Shown: piece by piece, positions 11,554-23,512 of the stretch
How positions within the stretch are numbered: position 1 is the stretch's first letter
How the letters are laid out: every line of letters begins with the position of its first letter
Assembly (NCBI GenBank): GCA_021464245.1
Contig: JADCRB010000016.1
Span: 10,877,122-10,941,121, forward strand
Direction: 5' to 3'
Source of the DNA: Carallia brachiata
Lineage: Eukaryota; Streptophyta; Magnoliopsida; Malpighiales; Rhizophoraceae
Length of the DNA stretch: 64,000 nt
Position numbers and translations under genes: made by a program
Notes under the pieces: generated by a model
Database searches by the model: none
Told to the model about the DNA's origin: nothing
The model's input: only the letters and a program-made list of their open reading frames with translations

Positions 11554-14500
11554 CTTGGTTTAAATGTTGCCAATGAAATGGGTTTTTCGTTTATTTTAGT
11601 GGGTCACTTTTTGTTTTTCCTTTTTGAGTGGAAAATGCTAGCAATTGAAAGATGACTTGTTTCTTTTTTTATTTGCTTATTTGAGTAATTTTTGTTTTAT
11701 CAGGTTGGTTTTTATATAATATAAGATTTTTCTTTCACAAGCATGAAGTTTTTCAGTTACTCTCTTGCCTGGGAACTGGAGTTATCTGTATTTTCTGAAT
11801 GGAACTGCTGGTTTTTTATTTTTTTTTTTTAAAAAGAAATAAAAATTAAGTCTATTGTTTTGTAACTTCTAGCTAATGGGTTGTGTTTGTTCAATCACGG
11901 ACGAAATGGAGGGAAACAGTGGAGCTTTGGGCTTTTGTTTTGGTCTACTTTTTGGGCTAATCTAAGAATATTTGAATGTGCAGGGTCCCCAGTACGTTTG
12001 TACTAACTTCTCGACCTTTATTTGTATGACCTGCAGCGGCATACAGTGAGTATTCTTGTTTCTACGCGATTTCCTTTTCCAGTTGCTGATTCAAGTACTA
12101 AACTAAAAAAGTGCTGGTTATTGGTTTATACATTTCAATCTTGTAACTTTTTCAAAAATGAATGAATGATTTGCCTTCTCTTGTTGCTTACATAAATATG
12201 TGAAATAAAGTGTTTGTTATGCAGTTATCTGGGTTTTCATGTACCTTGAGGTGAAAGATAATATGCATAATTGAGCAATATTTAGTCTTCTTTTTTTTTT
12301 CTTTTTTTTTACTGAGATTTGAGATATATTATTAACTATTTGTTGCTAATTAAAGTAAATCACTATATGTATGGGAAGAAGGTTTTTTTTGTTCAACAGC
12401 TAATACTTCTTCCCAGAAATTTCTTTTCTAGTTGCTACCGCTCATATGGATTTCATAATGCTTTTAAGCTGGCTTGAGACTTGTCCGCTTTCAGTGAAAA
12501 ATTGCTGCACTTCTCTGGCATTTGGTTTGCCTCACACGTTGTGGATTCTTCCATTCGTTGGCTAATTTCTGACCACGTGTACTGTTTCCTGTCTTACAGT
12601 CGTGAGTTTACGCATCGTGTGAAGTCTGTTTCCATGTCTAAATTTACATCCCAAGAAGTTGAAGCACTTGAAAGAGGGGGCAATCAGGTATAATATTGAT
12701 ACAATCTTATTGGCTTTGGAAATGGTGGTACATTATTCTCCTCCTGATGAGGTATGTTGTCTATGTAGCGTGCAAGGGAAATATATTTGAAGGACTGGGA
12801 CCATCAACGACAGAGATTGCCTGATAACAGGTGTAGTATGTGTGCTTTTTCCCCCCAAACTGGTACGTGGGACACATAAGACTTATCAAATATTTGTTTC
12901 TTCTTGCAGCAATGTTGATAAAGTCCGAGAATTTTTAAAGAACATATATGTTGATAAAAGATATACCGGAGGAAGGACCTTTGATAAGCCTCCAAGAGAT
13001 ACACAGGTAATGTTGGCGGTTGGGGAGGTTATAAGTGTCTATACTATGAAATCTATTTTCGACAGACATTTGAAAGTTGTTTGTGTCAATAGAAAATTGT
13101 TAGCAAATGCGTTCCTAGCAAGCTACAAAAAATTTCAAATGTCATTTAATGGTTCCTTCTCCTTTGATCCGTTTGTCCTTTTTTTTTTTGTTTTTGTCTT
13201 TTCCACTTTTTGGGCCAGCATAGGTGATCAATGAATCACAATGTTTATCAGATGTATTGACAATTGATGACCAACTATGTTTTTGTTGGAAAGTTACCTT
13301 GTTTACTTCACCTTGTTTCCAAGCTGAGAATTGTATACTTCAAATGAAATTGGCAGGGGCTTAGAAGTCATGAAGACGAAACAAGACGTGCAAGCTCTTA
13401 TCATTCTTACTCACAAAGTCCTCCTTATGACTTCCAATATGAAGATCGCTGTCATGGAAAACAAGGTGCTACTCTTACCCGGAAACCTGGTTCAGATCGA
13501 GGGCTTTATACTGGAAAGATGTCTAGTCTTGTTTGCAGTCCCACTCGCTTAAGCGAAAGAGCGTTAGAAGACAGGTTTGCAAATGACGGGTCTATTTCAA
13601 GGTTTTCAGACTATTCTGTGTCTAGTGGAGGCAATCAAACTAGATCTGGGACAGGATCACCAAATTTTCAGAAAGATATTGGATTTAGCAGTCCACCTAA
13701 TCAGCCTTCGAGGGATATTTTAGGTGATCACATGCAGCATCAAACAGCTAATTTAATGTCTGAGGAAAACTTCAGGAGAGATGCAGTAAGGATTCTGCGT
13801 CCTTGGGTCATATTTCTCATAAGCTTATTACTATGTGGGTTAGCTTGATGTTTATCGTTTAAATTGTAATTTTTCTGTACTAGTGCATTATGACGGTTGT
13901 TATTGTCTTAGGCAGTGGAGTTCTGTTTTGCTATTTGTTGTTATTGGTCTGGGCAGAGTAGTCTATTCATGACATTCACAGAAATTTTGCTGCACATTAG
14001 CCTAGCAAAATGAGGCCATACATTAACCTAGCAATATCAAGGGAAATACCAAGCTAGTTATGATGGTTTATAATTGATGGGCAAATGCAACATATTTGCT
14101 TATATGCATGGGAGATTCAACTGGGATGCTTTTCTGTTTAACTCTAAGTCATTGGCTTTACTTGACAATTGATTAGGGAACGCAAATAGAGATGAAATAG
14201 GGAAACAAAAGCAAGTGCAAATAGATCAGTTCATCTACTCTGATTACGTTTAATTAGTGTCCCATTATGCAAAAGGAGTTGCATAATATTATGTCTTTAT
14301 GTGTTTATCTACATGTATACACATTTGTATTTTCTTTAGAAAAAACGTTATTGTTTGTTTGTGATGAACAAAGTTTTATGGGAGGAGAAAACTTCCCTGA
14401 ATGTCCAGCAGCCATAGTATTTTAATTCTCAAACTTTCATGGCTTTGGAAAGAACAAAGCATGCATACAAATTTGTCAAAGATCAATACAGAGAATGTGC

Positions 14501-17500
14501 ATGAAAGTTATGTCAGCTTTCAAGGCTCAACTAATGTTAAACTGTTGACTAAATTGATATACTATGTTTTTATGTTAAGGCCAAGCCCCTAAACCAGAAG
14601 AAAGCACAAACTACTTGTATGGTTTCTCAGCTAACAGTTGAGCTCCTTTATTCGGTTTCATTAGCCCACATTATCTTAGAAGAACTGGAGGATTTCAGGT
14701 TGAATTTGTGCCATCCACATAGTTCTGTAGATTTGAAAATTGCTTACATTGATATCTTTCAAGAAAATTTCCTTTTTTGTTATTTATGAACTTTACTATT
14801 ACATCTGTTACTCATGACAGCTATATCTTATTGCTTCTTAATTCCATTAGTAATTTCTTGTTTTGTTTTTGGTGATTGAGATGAAACCTAGTTTGTTGTA
14901 TGCAGTGAACAGATTTTCATTGGATTGTGCTTTCTACCGTGCACATAGATCCTTGAGTAAATCTTTCCTTTAAGAGTAATCTTCTGAAGTTTCTAATTGT
15001 TTGGAGATTTTAAACAAACCATAAGAGATCTAATTCAAATATACATGGTTGTTCCAAGTGATGTGTTGCACCGACATATAAAATTTTATTGGTGCAATAT
15101 CTTAGTTTTTATTATCCTATTATTGCTTTTTTAATGAATGTCAATTTGTTCCTCCATTCAGAGAACATCATCTCATGGGAGCACTTCTGCATTTGACAGC
15201 AATGAAACGTGTCTCCAACCATACAAGTCAGGGTACTTAGAGGAAGTTGTTCTGGAACCTGAAAAAGCTTCTGAGATGCATGGGAATAAATTGCCTGCTT
15301 TTCCACCTTCATTTGCTCCAAATAGTCATGGCAGCTTGGACCTTTTTAACCCACCAGTTGTTCTGGAATCACACTCTTATGCAGCTTCAGCCATTGATTT
15401 GTTTCAAAAGCCACCTGAATCTCCCACTAAAATGGTTGATTTGTTTGAAGAGCTGCCATCAAATCCCACTACATCTGTGAATGCATCTCAAGCTTCCCTT
15501 CCTCCAGCCCTGGATCTCTTCAGCGGGCATCCAGTTGCTATCTCCATTGAAAAAGTACCGGAGCAATTGTTCCCTAAAAACGAAGGATGGGCAACTTTTG
15601 ATAGTCCTCAGCCTGTGGCATCCACATCAGGGAATGAAAATCTAATGCCTTTAGGCATAACTTCCAACGTAGGTTCTTCTGCAGAGATTGTCCATGCAAC
15701 ATCTCTGACTGAAAACTCGCTGTGGTCACCATTTCCAAATTATAGTATTGAGAGGTCATCACCTGTATCTGATTCATGGAATGACAATTTGCGCGGTATA
15801 CAAGCTTCTGGTGTTACTGCAGGTTCTCGGGTTAGTCATTTGATGCTGTAAATGCTACATTTACCTTTTGTGAATCCCTTTGGTTCTTGCCTGGGATTGA
15901 AGATAGAACAGTTAGGCTTACTGCACTGTTGGTTTCACGCACATAAGTACTGATGTTGGTGATTTTGCTTCACTGCAGACATGGAATGCTTTGGAAAATT
16001 CTGTTACACATCTTCCTAAGGAGAGCATTAACCAAAGCCTTGAACCTCAAGTAAGTACATAAACTGTTATAAACTTCTGATTTGGATACAGCATTCTTCA
16101 AGTTGGTCTTTAGATCTTGATAGATTTAAGGTCTTTCAGTTCTTCAATCTTGACTTAATTAATGTTCTTTTCCCTAGGACTTTGCTAAAGACAATATTCC
16201 GAAACCTGCTTCATACAGAGGAGTCCTTGGTCCCAGCGGACCATTGGATATTGCCATGGGGCCATCATATCCACTACCACTCCATCATTTGATGGTTTGA
16301 ACCCTTTACTATAATTGGTTTGTGGCTTATCATTTTAGTTGCTATTATGCTCTAGGAATGTGTCTTTTTTCTTCCACAGGAGGAAATAAACTCACACACA
16401 ACTGATCGTAGATCAACCAATCCCTTTGATTTTCCTTATGATTCTGAATCAGAACCAGGCAATGTGGTATGTAAATGATATACCATTCACTGAATATGTG
16501 TTTGCTAATTTGTTACTTCTTGTAGTATAGATAAATGTTTGTTTGATACCTGTTGGCTAGTTTTTTATTCACTTTCTGACACTGTTTTTTTACGATGCTT
16601 TCTGTAACTTTGCTAGTTTCAAAGATCCTTCATTAAGAGGGGAACAGATTATGTGCTGTAGCCTAATTGTTTATGTGTGATTTAGTAGAAGATGGTCTTC
16701 CCTATCTTCTAATGTATTTCATACAGATGCCCAATGTACAGGCCTGTCTGGTGGAATGCTGTTTTGTTTGCATGGTAACTATCTTATACAGATTAATGAA
16801 GTATCTTGATATGTCTCTTTGAGGTATGGCAGTAGTGATCATAATCATTTTCTAGCATTTCATAACTCCTCTTGCTTGCCAAACTGATTGAGTTGGTGTG
16901 TTATCCTCCCTCTTATTTATTTGTACCATCTAAGCCGTATGCCACATCATGTCTCTAGACTTTGGGACCTGACGTTATTGGCATCCTTTTGGTTCAATGT
17001 GGATTGTGAACACAATGTATTATTAATGTTTATCCTTCATCTATGTCAAGACATCCTGTGCCAGCATTAGCAAATCTACCATACTACCTCAGTTACATGA
17101 TAATCAATGTGGAGTCTTGCAAACATGTTTTTTGCAGCTTGCTTGCAGTGTTGTCTTGGTTGCTTCTCTAAAGTTTGATCTTACATAAAGAAGTGAAATA
17201 TCAGTTTGTTCTATGTTTGTTAAGTGGAACCTTAAAGTCACTATGCTGCTTTGCTATGCTACAAGTTTACGGTCACATTTTCCTCGTCAAATTAGTTTCA
17301 GCTTTGTGAATTATTTGTTGCAGTTCTTGGACATGAGCTCTTTACAAACTGCACTTCCTGACACTCACCTACCATCCACCTTACTTGGTCATCTTGGTGA
17401 TGCGACTCAATCATGGTTTCCACAAGAACCAGTGGCATCTTACTTACCTGGTATAATACAAGGTAAAGTTTGCTGATTACTGCATAAATAACAAAAGCTC

Positions 17501-17888
17501 TGGTTTTTTTTTATATTTATTTTGATCCCATGGCAATCTAAACATTGCAATTGAATAATTGAATGAGAAGACGTGGGAGAATTTGAACGCTTTTGATGAA
17601 GCTGTTTTATTTATTTATTTTTTATTGTTATTATTTTTCATCCCTTCCGCTTGTTTTTGTTTCTGTAGGTGGTTTAGCATATATGGCAGGGCAAGCACCA
17701 AGTCCACAGTTAGCGTAAGTCTTCTGGACCATACACCCTACTATTCCCCTAGACGCAGTTATAGTCAGCGTTCTGTCTCTGTGATTTCCATGCCCTTGTA
17801 TTTGCTGAACTTATTAGTGTCAAATTTTGACAGGAATCTCCAAGCACAAGAACCCATTGCTTCCACTGGGGGGAACCCGTTTGCATAG
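11386..17888 (+). CDS. AGD14: ADP-ribosylation factor GTPase-activating protein, AGD14 type
   Basis: ArfGAPs stimulate GTP hydrolysis by Arf GTPases in vesicle budding. Thirteen exons: 11386-11481, 11984-12045, 12600-12687, 12769-12830, 12910-13006, 13357-13785, 15162-15830, 15979-16050, 16178-16294, 16380-16466, 17324-17462, 17669-17714 and 17834-17888. They keep frame throughout and give 672 residues; as I recall, Arabidopsis AGD14 is about 650. The N-terminus has the ArfGAP zinc finger C26-x2-C29-x16-C46-x2-C49 and the arginine finger in GIHR54, then the conserved FTHRVKSVSMSKFTSQEVE and NQRAREIYLKDWDHQRQRLP. The rest is Ser/Pro-rich and probably disordered, with repeated DLF motifs in exon 7 and a C-terminal GGNPFA, an NPF motif of the kind bound by EH domains. 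AATAAA at 17914-17919 is a likely poly(A) signal. Exon 6 to 7 (1.4-kb intron) and the small terminal exons are hand-predicted but frame-consistent. Confidence 0.95.
11494..11550. repeat. Compound CT/TA microsatellite in AGD14 intron 1
   Basis: A CT run (11494-11522) runs directly into a TA run (11523-11550). The tract begins 12 bases after the exon 1 donor GT at 11482. Length variation here is likely between individuals. Confidence 0.85.
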
Positions 17889-19180
17889 GGTTCATCGATC
17901 AGAAATAGTTTTTAATAAAATGGGATATCTGCAGAAGTTGTCCATTGGCTAATTGTAGTCAGATTAGCCTTGTGCGTAGGACAGCATGGTAATTATTCTC
18001 GTTTTTCTGCCATTCACCCGGTTGTTTATGTTAGTGTTCTTTGTCAGAAGGAAGGTCTGCTGTGATTAGCTTTTCCACCCATTTGCAAGGGCGTATGTAA
18101 GCTTTTGTTGCAGCGTTTTTGCAGGCCCTTATGCTTTTATCAGTCTGGGTCTTACTGTTACAACTAATTTGTTTAGGCGTGTGTGCAATTAGATGTAGAG
18201 GCGAAGATTGGACATTGTTGTGGTATAAGCTTTTATCTGATGCAATTCAATCAATTAGGTATTCCTATGAATTCTGCAATCTCTTTGCAGCCAGGCAGTT
18301 CAAAGAAGGTTTCCTCTTGGCAAATTTGCAGGACAAACATGGGGAGAAATTGAAAATCATTCTGAAAGGAAAAAAAAAAAAACTTGGGTCTTCCTGGACC
18401 TGTTTAACGTAGAATATTCTCACTCAGATTTCCAGGAATGTCACCCATAATGATAGCCTCAAGCTCAAACTCAGTATTTAAAGTTAAAGAAAAGTTAAAT
18501 GGCTATATTTTTATCAATTTTCGTAATTGTTATATATGACATGATAAAAGAAATTATTAGACGTTGTAGAGGAATTAAAAGAAAATTATACAACGTGATA
18601 CAAAAAATTGTACAAAATATAACTAATCATTAACAATTAAAAAGTTTTTTAATGATTAGTTATATATCGTATAATTTATTTTAACATGTATAATTATTTA
18701 TTTATTGCATGTGACAATTACAAAACCTTCTAAAAAATACAACAATTTAATGGTGTCCGTAAGTAAGATATGAGCGGTTGTGTTAACTTTTTTAAGAATG
18801 TCTAATTACCTTCTTCACGGAAATGTTCTAGTCATTATAAGTACAATTTCATCATTACTTTAAATAGTTAATTAATGTGCTAAAGTACGGACGATACTGA
18901 TACTTATATTTTGCATGAATTTGCCGGATGTGTGACTATACACGATTTTACCACGAGACTTCCTCCTCAGGTGGTATCTTTATGCAGTTTGAAACATGTT
19001 CATTGCGTTCTTCAAATGGTAATTTGTTGCAGTTTCACTATTTTAAGCGATGGGCGTGCGCTAATTGTGTCCATATCGAGTTTGTCTAAGAAAATCCAAT
19101 GTTAAAGGCTTTTTCCAAGAATTACTTTTGGACCCTAGTTGTGTGAAATGACACAAAAAAAAAAAAAAAAAAAAAAAAAG

Positions 19181-20274
19181 AGTCAATTTAACCCACCACA
19201 TTTTACCTTATTTTAAATTTCACACACAACGTTTTTTTGGTTAAATTTAGTCCATAACGTTACGTCCGTTAGTCTAATTTGGTCTTTTCGTCCATAACGC
19301 CGTTAACTCTGCTGACATAGCGTGACGGAATTTGACACGTCATCAATTTTTCTACGTCAGCATGCTACGTCAACATCTATTGCTGACGTAGTATAGGTAT
19401 AAAGGTTAATTTGACCCACAAAATTTCAGTTTACTTTAAATTTCACCCATAACATTTTTTTTGGGTTAAAATTGGTCCATAACGTTATATTTTTTAATCT
19501 AATTTGATTTTTTTCATATATAACGTCGTTAACTTCGCTCATGTAGCGTGACAGAATTTGACACGTCGTTAATTTTTTTCTGAAGAGATGGCTCCGTACT
19601 GACAATGCTAATAATGATTGGAGGCGGGGGCGATAGTTTGACGAAGAAATAGTGACAACAACAGAAAAGAAAAAATTCAAAGATAAAAATAACAATGACT
19701 TTTGTTAAAATTTATTAATTTATTTTTTTTTGCTAAAAAAACAAAGTTATTCAAGTAGATATATATTTATGAATTTTAGTTTTTTATTTTGTTTGAATTT
19801 GCAGAGTGTGATTTTCAGTATAAATGTGTGGTTTGGATTTTAAAATTTTACTGCAAACGTGACATGTTGACATAGACGAAAATTATTGATATGTCATATT
19901 TCGTCACATCATATTTGCTGAGTTAACGATATTATGTACGAAAAGATCAAATTAAATTAAAAGATATAACGTTATTGACCAATTTTGACAAAAAAAACGT
20001 TATGGGTAAAATTTAAAATGAACTGAAACATTGTGGGTCAAATTAGTCTTTATACCTATGTCACGTCAGCAATAGATGTTGACGTAGCATGCTGACGTGG
20101 AAAAATTGATGACGTGTCAAATTCCGTCATGCCACGTCAACAGAGTTAACGGCGTTATGGACGGAAGGACCAAATTAGACTAACGGACGTAATGTTATGG
20201 ACCAAATTTAACAAAAAAAAAACGTTATGAATGAAATTTAAAATAAAGTAAAACGTGATAGGTTAAATTGACCT
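19181..20274. mobile_element. Long inverted-repeat element, probably a non-autonomous Mutator-like element
   Basis: The left arm (about 19181-19582) is the reverse complement of the right arm (about 19880-20274), imperfectly but over some 400 bases; the ~300-base centre is unrelated and non-coding. Ends read GTCAATTTAACC at the left and GGTTAAATTGACC at the right. Each arm is itself two tandem copies of a ~215-base module running from 'ttaacccac..ttaaatttcac' through 'gtccataacgtta' to 'gaatttgacacgtc'. Poly-A flanks hide any target duplication. Long arms without a transposase suggest a Mutator-like element, but no transposase or clear 9-bp duplication proves it. Confidence 0.65.
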
Positions 20275-21494
20275 TTATTCTAAAAAAAAAAAAAAGACAA
20301 AAGGTTTCCAAGTATTTTGGTTTATATAAACATTTTTGTCACTCTTATTTCCTTATATATTTATTTATTTTTTTACAAGTTATTATATAAAAAAATAAAA
20401 ATAACTAATATTCAATAAAATAAAAAATCAACAAAAAATTTAATTTCTGAATTTAATATTCAATAAAATGGGTGTCATTCTCATTTCAATCCTTATGTCA
20501 ACTGAGTAATATATCTTTCAAATCGTTTATAATTGAATTATTTTGTTAGTTTGATCGTTAAAAACGTAGTTAACTTAATCGGTTTGAAAGATATTTGACC
20601 TAATGAAAAATTTTGATTTTAATAGTCAAACAACAGAAAGACTCAATTAGAAATGATCCGAAAAATAGATAATTTAATTAAAAAAATTAAAATATTTATG
20701 AATTAATTATAAAAATTTATAAAAATTTAAAATTTAAATGAATATTATCGTAATGAAAGTGTTTAGGAGGAGGATAGACTAGGGAAGGGAGAAAGGATTT
20801 TTTGTGAAAAAGGCAGGGAACGTATTTTTTTCTAGTCCTATTAAAAATTAATTCCCCTAATGGGGATTAACCGGCCCTTTTTTAATTTTTATGCATAAAA
20901 TTGCTTTTTCTCTGTATTTTTAATTTTTATATTTTAATTTCTAAAGATAACATTAATATTATAATATATATATTTTTTATACTGAAATTTTTTTTTCTCA
21001 TACTTTTTACACATTCCCAAAGAAAGTATAACCAATTTTCTATCCTTACACAAATACAAGAAAAGTTCTTCCAATCATCCATTCCTCTCACTGTTTTCTT
21101 TACCAACCATGCCTCTCTCTCTCTCTTTTTTTTTTATAGCAAAACCATTCCTCTGATGTTATTCCTCTAATTTTCCTCATAATATATTTTTTCCAAATTA
21201 ATCTTTCTGACTCCAAATAAAAAAAAAAAAAAAAAACATTGCAATACGAGAATGAAGAATACCCAAGACATTGCACGTAATGATGAAGGAAGCAGGACAG
21301 GAGAGAGAGGTGGAAGGCAGGGTTTTCACTGTTTAAATACAGAGGCAGTGAATAAGAAGAAGAAAGCCCCACTTGTGTGTTGAGCGGTTCAGCTAGCTGG
21401 CATAAGGAGTGCGATTCTGAGCGAGAGATTTTGGGATCGAATCTTATCAGGGTAAAACTCACTAACACGAAGTGTAATACTTTCTGACGGTACT

Positions 21495-21581
21495 ATGTGT
21501 CACCCCTTTCCCATTTTTAAGACCAAGAAGAAGAAGAAGAAGAAGAAAAAGGAGAAAGAAGAAGCAGAGGCAAGCAACCAG
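21495..21581 (+). other. Small lysine-rich open frame ending at a splice donor, possible NLR leader exon
   Basis: ATG at 21495 opens MCHPFPIFKT, then nine lysines from an AAG repeat, then EKEEAEASNQ. The frame meets CAG|GTGAGA, a strong donor, at 21582. A TATA-like TTTAAATA lies about 160 bases upstream. It could be an upstream reading frame in a spliced NLR leader, or chance translation of a GAA/AAG microsatellite. No acceptor is proven. Confidence 0.25.
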
Positions 21582-22523
21582 GTGAGAGTCTTGCTCCTGC
21601 CCATCCATTTTATTCATGTTCAAATTCTGTTTTTACTGTTTAGTATGTCTTAATTATTATTCAAGAAAGATAGAAACAAATACAGCTGAAATATTTCGTT
21701 CTAATTTAATCCATTTTGATTTTTGACACCTTTATTAGCATATCTTTAACCAGATTGACCAATTCATACGTGATATGCAGTATACTTGTTTGTACAATGG
21801 CATGGCAATTTCTTAGTTTCTTGCCTGAAGTTTTCCTTAAAAATGGCTCAGTACTACGTCAGTCAGTGTTATATATATAGGTTGGCCGACCCCAGTTAAA
21901 TTTGGAATTAAGGCTTTGTTGTTGTTGTTGAAAGCCAAAGTCTTTGTGTAGTTTGTCAAAAAACGCGTCTTCATCAAATGATGCTGCGGATGGATGGAAG
22001 CTACTTAAGTCTGTATAAAGCCTAGCCCAGATTTGCTCTGCCCATGATTGTTCTTTTACTGCAGCTCAAGTAGAAAGCCTCTTGATGCGTGAATTTACTT
22101 GCATTTCTTTGTTTCTTTATTTTTTAGGTGGGGAATCACATCACGTAGTAAAATTTGCAGAATCTAATAATTTATGGTACATGATGTTTCCCTCATGAGT
22201 TCAACTCTTCTACCGGGTATCTTTTGGAAAAAAAAAAGAGAAACAGAAAAAATTCATCTCAACAGACCGTGAGGTTCCCGGCTGCATGCGAATTCTTCTA
22301 GTCAAGTCTTTTTGTTTTTGTTTTTTCTTTTTTGTTCATTAGAAGGTACATTGAGTCGTGGATTCGAAAGCAGGGAACAGTGCTCCCCTATCTAATAAAT
22401 TTTCTCCCCTTGCTCACCAATTTGCATTTAAGATATCCAACATGAATGCTTGACTTCTTAACTAATAGAGCGTTTCCTTAATTAAAAACTATTTCTGTCT
22501 TTAGCGGTTGATGTAAGATGGTT

Positions 22524-22967
22524 ATCTTCTGTAACTAATTTGCTTTTATGTTGGTTTACTGAAATCCTTTCATTAGCACAAAAAAGGGCCTTTCATAATT
22601 TGTAGTTGGTCTGTTGCTATCCAGGATTTTTCTGTTCAAATTTTAAACCTGAACTTGGTGATGTGTGGTGATGGATGCATCTTTTGCATTTTGAAGGTTG
22701 ACTACGAGCCAATGACCTTATTAAATCTCAAAGTTCACATTAGCTCCATCTTCTGTAACTAATTTGATTATATGTAGATTTGGTCAAATCCTTTCATTTG
22801 TACAAAAAAGGGTCTTCTACAATTTGTACTTGGGCAGTTGCTATCCAGGATTTTTCTGTTTAAATATTAACCCAAACTTGGTGATGTGTGTTGATGCATC
22901 TTTTGCATGTCTGACAGTTGACTATGAACCTATCACCTTATTAAATCTCTAAGTTCAGATTAGCTCC
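22524..22967 (+). repeat. Tandem duplication of about 222 bp upstream of the NLR
   Basis: Copy 1 (22524-22747) and copy 2 (22748-22967) share phrases in the same order: 'atcttctgtaactaatttg', 'aatcctttcatt', 'caaaaaaggg', 'ttgctatccaggatttttct', 'cttggtgatgtgtg', 'gcatcttttgcat', 'ccttattaaatctc' and 'attagctcc'. They diverge by roughly 15 percent, so the duplication is old. It lies 0.5-1 kb before the NLR start codon, possibly inside a leader intron. Confidence 0.85.
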
Positions 22968-23512
22968 ATTTAAATCCATGCCAAGTTAGGATAACTTGGA
23001 CAATCTTAAGCACCAGTGCTAATTGTTTACTGAACTTTCTCAATTTCTATTGTTAGTTGCTTCTCATTTTGCCATCTTGCTACAGGTGAATAAGTGGTGC
23101 TCTTCTCCTTACTGTGTTTGTCATCTTTCTCATATGTATTCTATTACCATCAATTCTATTTTACTCAATTCTGTTTCTGCTACTGGTGCATAACTGGCTC
23201 CCTGTCCAGCTAGTATTTATGTACTTCGTAACCTTTTATTTGTCCTATCTGCTTCATACATTAATAGCTGTTTGCATTCTACACATCATCTTTGTCAATC
23301 TGATACTTTATTCTCCATTCCAACTCCCTATACTGATTTCCCCCCTTTTTTTTTCGCTTGCATATTTCTGTATCTTCTTTTTCAGGAACTTCTTTTCTTG
23401 GTCACTTGTTCAAGTTTTACTATCTTCTTGTCATCTTTTCTCATAAATTGCATATCAGTTCTTCAAAGCAGAACCGAAAAAAGTGTGAAGAAAAAAGGGT
23501 CAGAGACAAAGA

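Larger units (their letters stand above)
17889..23512. other. Intergenic region between AGD14 and the NLR gene
   Basis: 17.89-18.4 kb is the AGD14 3' untranslated region and flank. 18.4-19.1 kb is AT-rich with nothing recognised. 19181-20274 is a long inverted-repeat element. 20.3-21.3 kb is AT-rich. From about 21.33 kb the DNA looks like an NLR promoter and leader: a TATA-like TTTAAATA at 21332-21339, a small lysine-rich reading frame, a good splice donor at 21582, a tandem duplication at 22524-22967 and pyrimidine-rich DNA up to the NLR start codon. Confidence 0.55.

Noticed and set aside
12842..13234. Open frame spanning AGD14 exon 5 and intron
   Set aside because: Only the exon 5 part (12910-13006) is protein-like; the rest reads through intron.
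18119..18412. 97-codon frame downstream of AGD14
   Set aside because: Lies in the likely 3' untranslated region, has low-complexity content and no family match.
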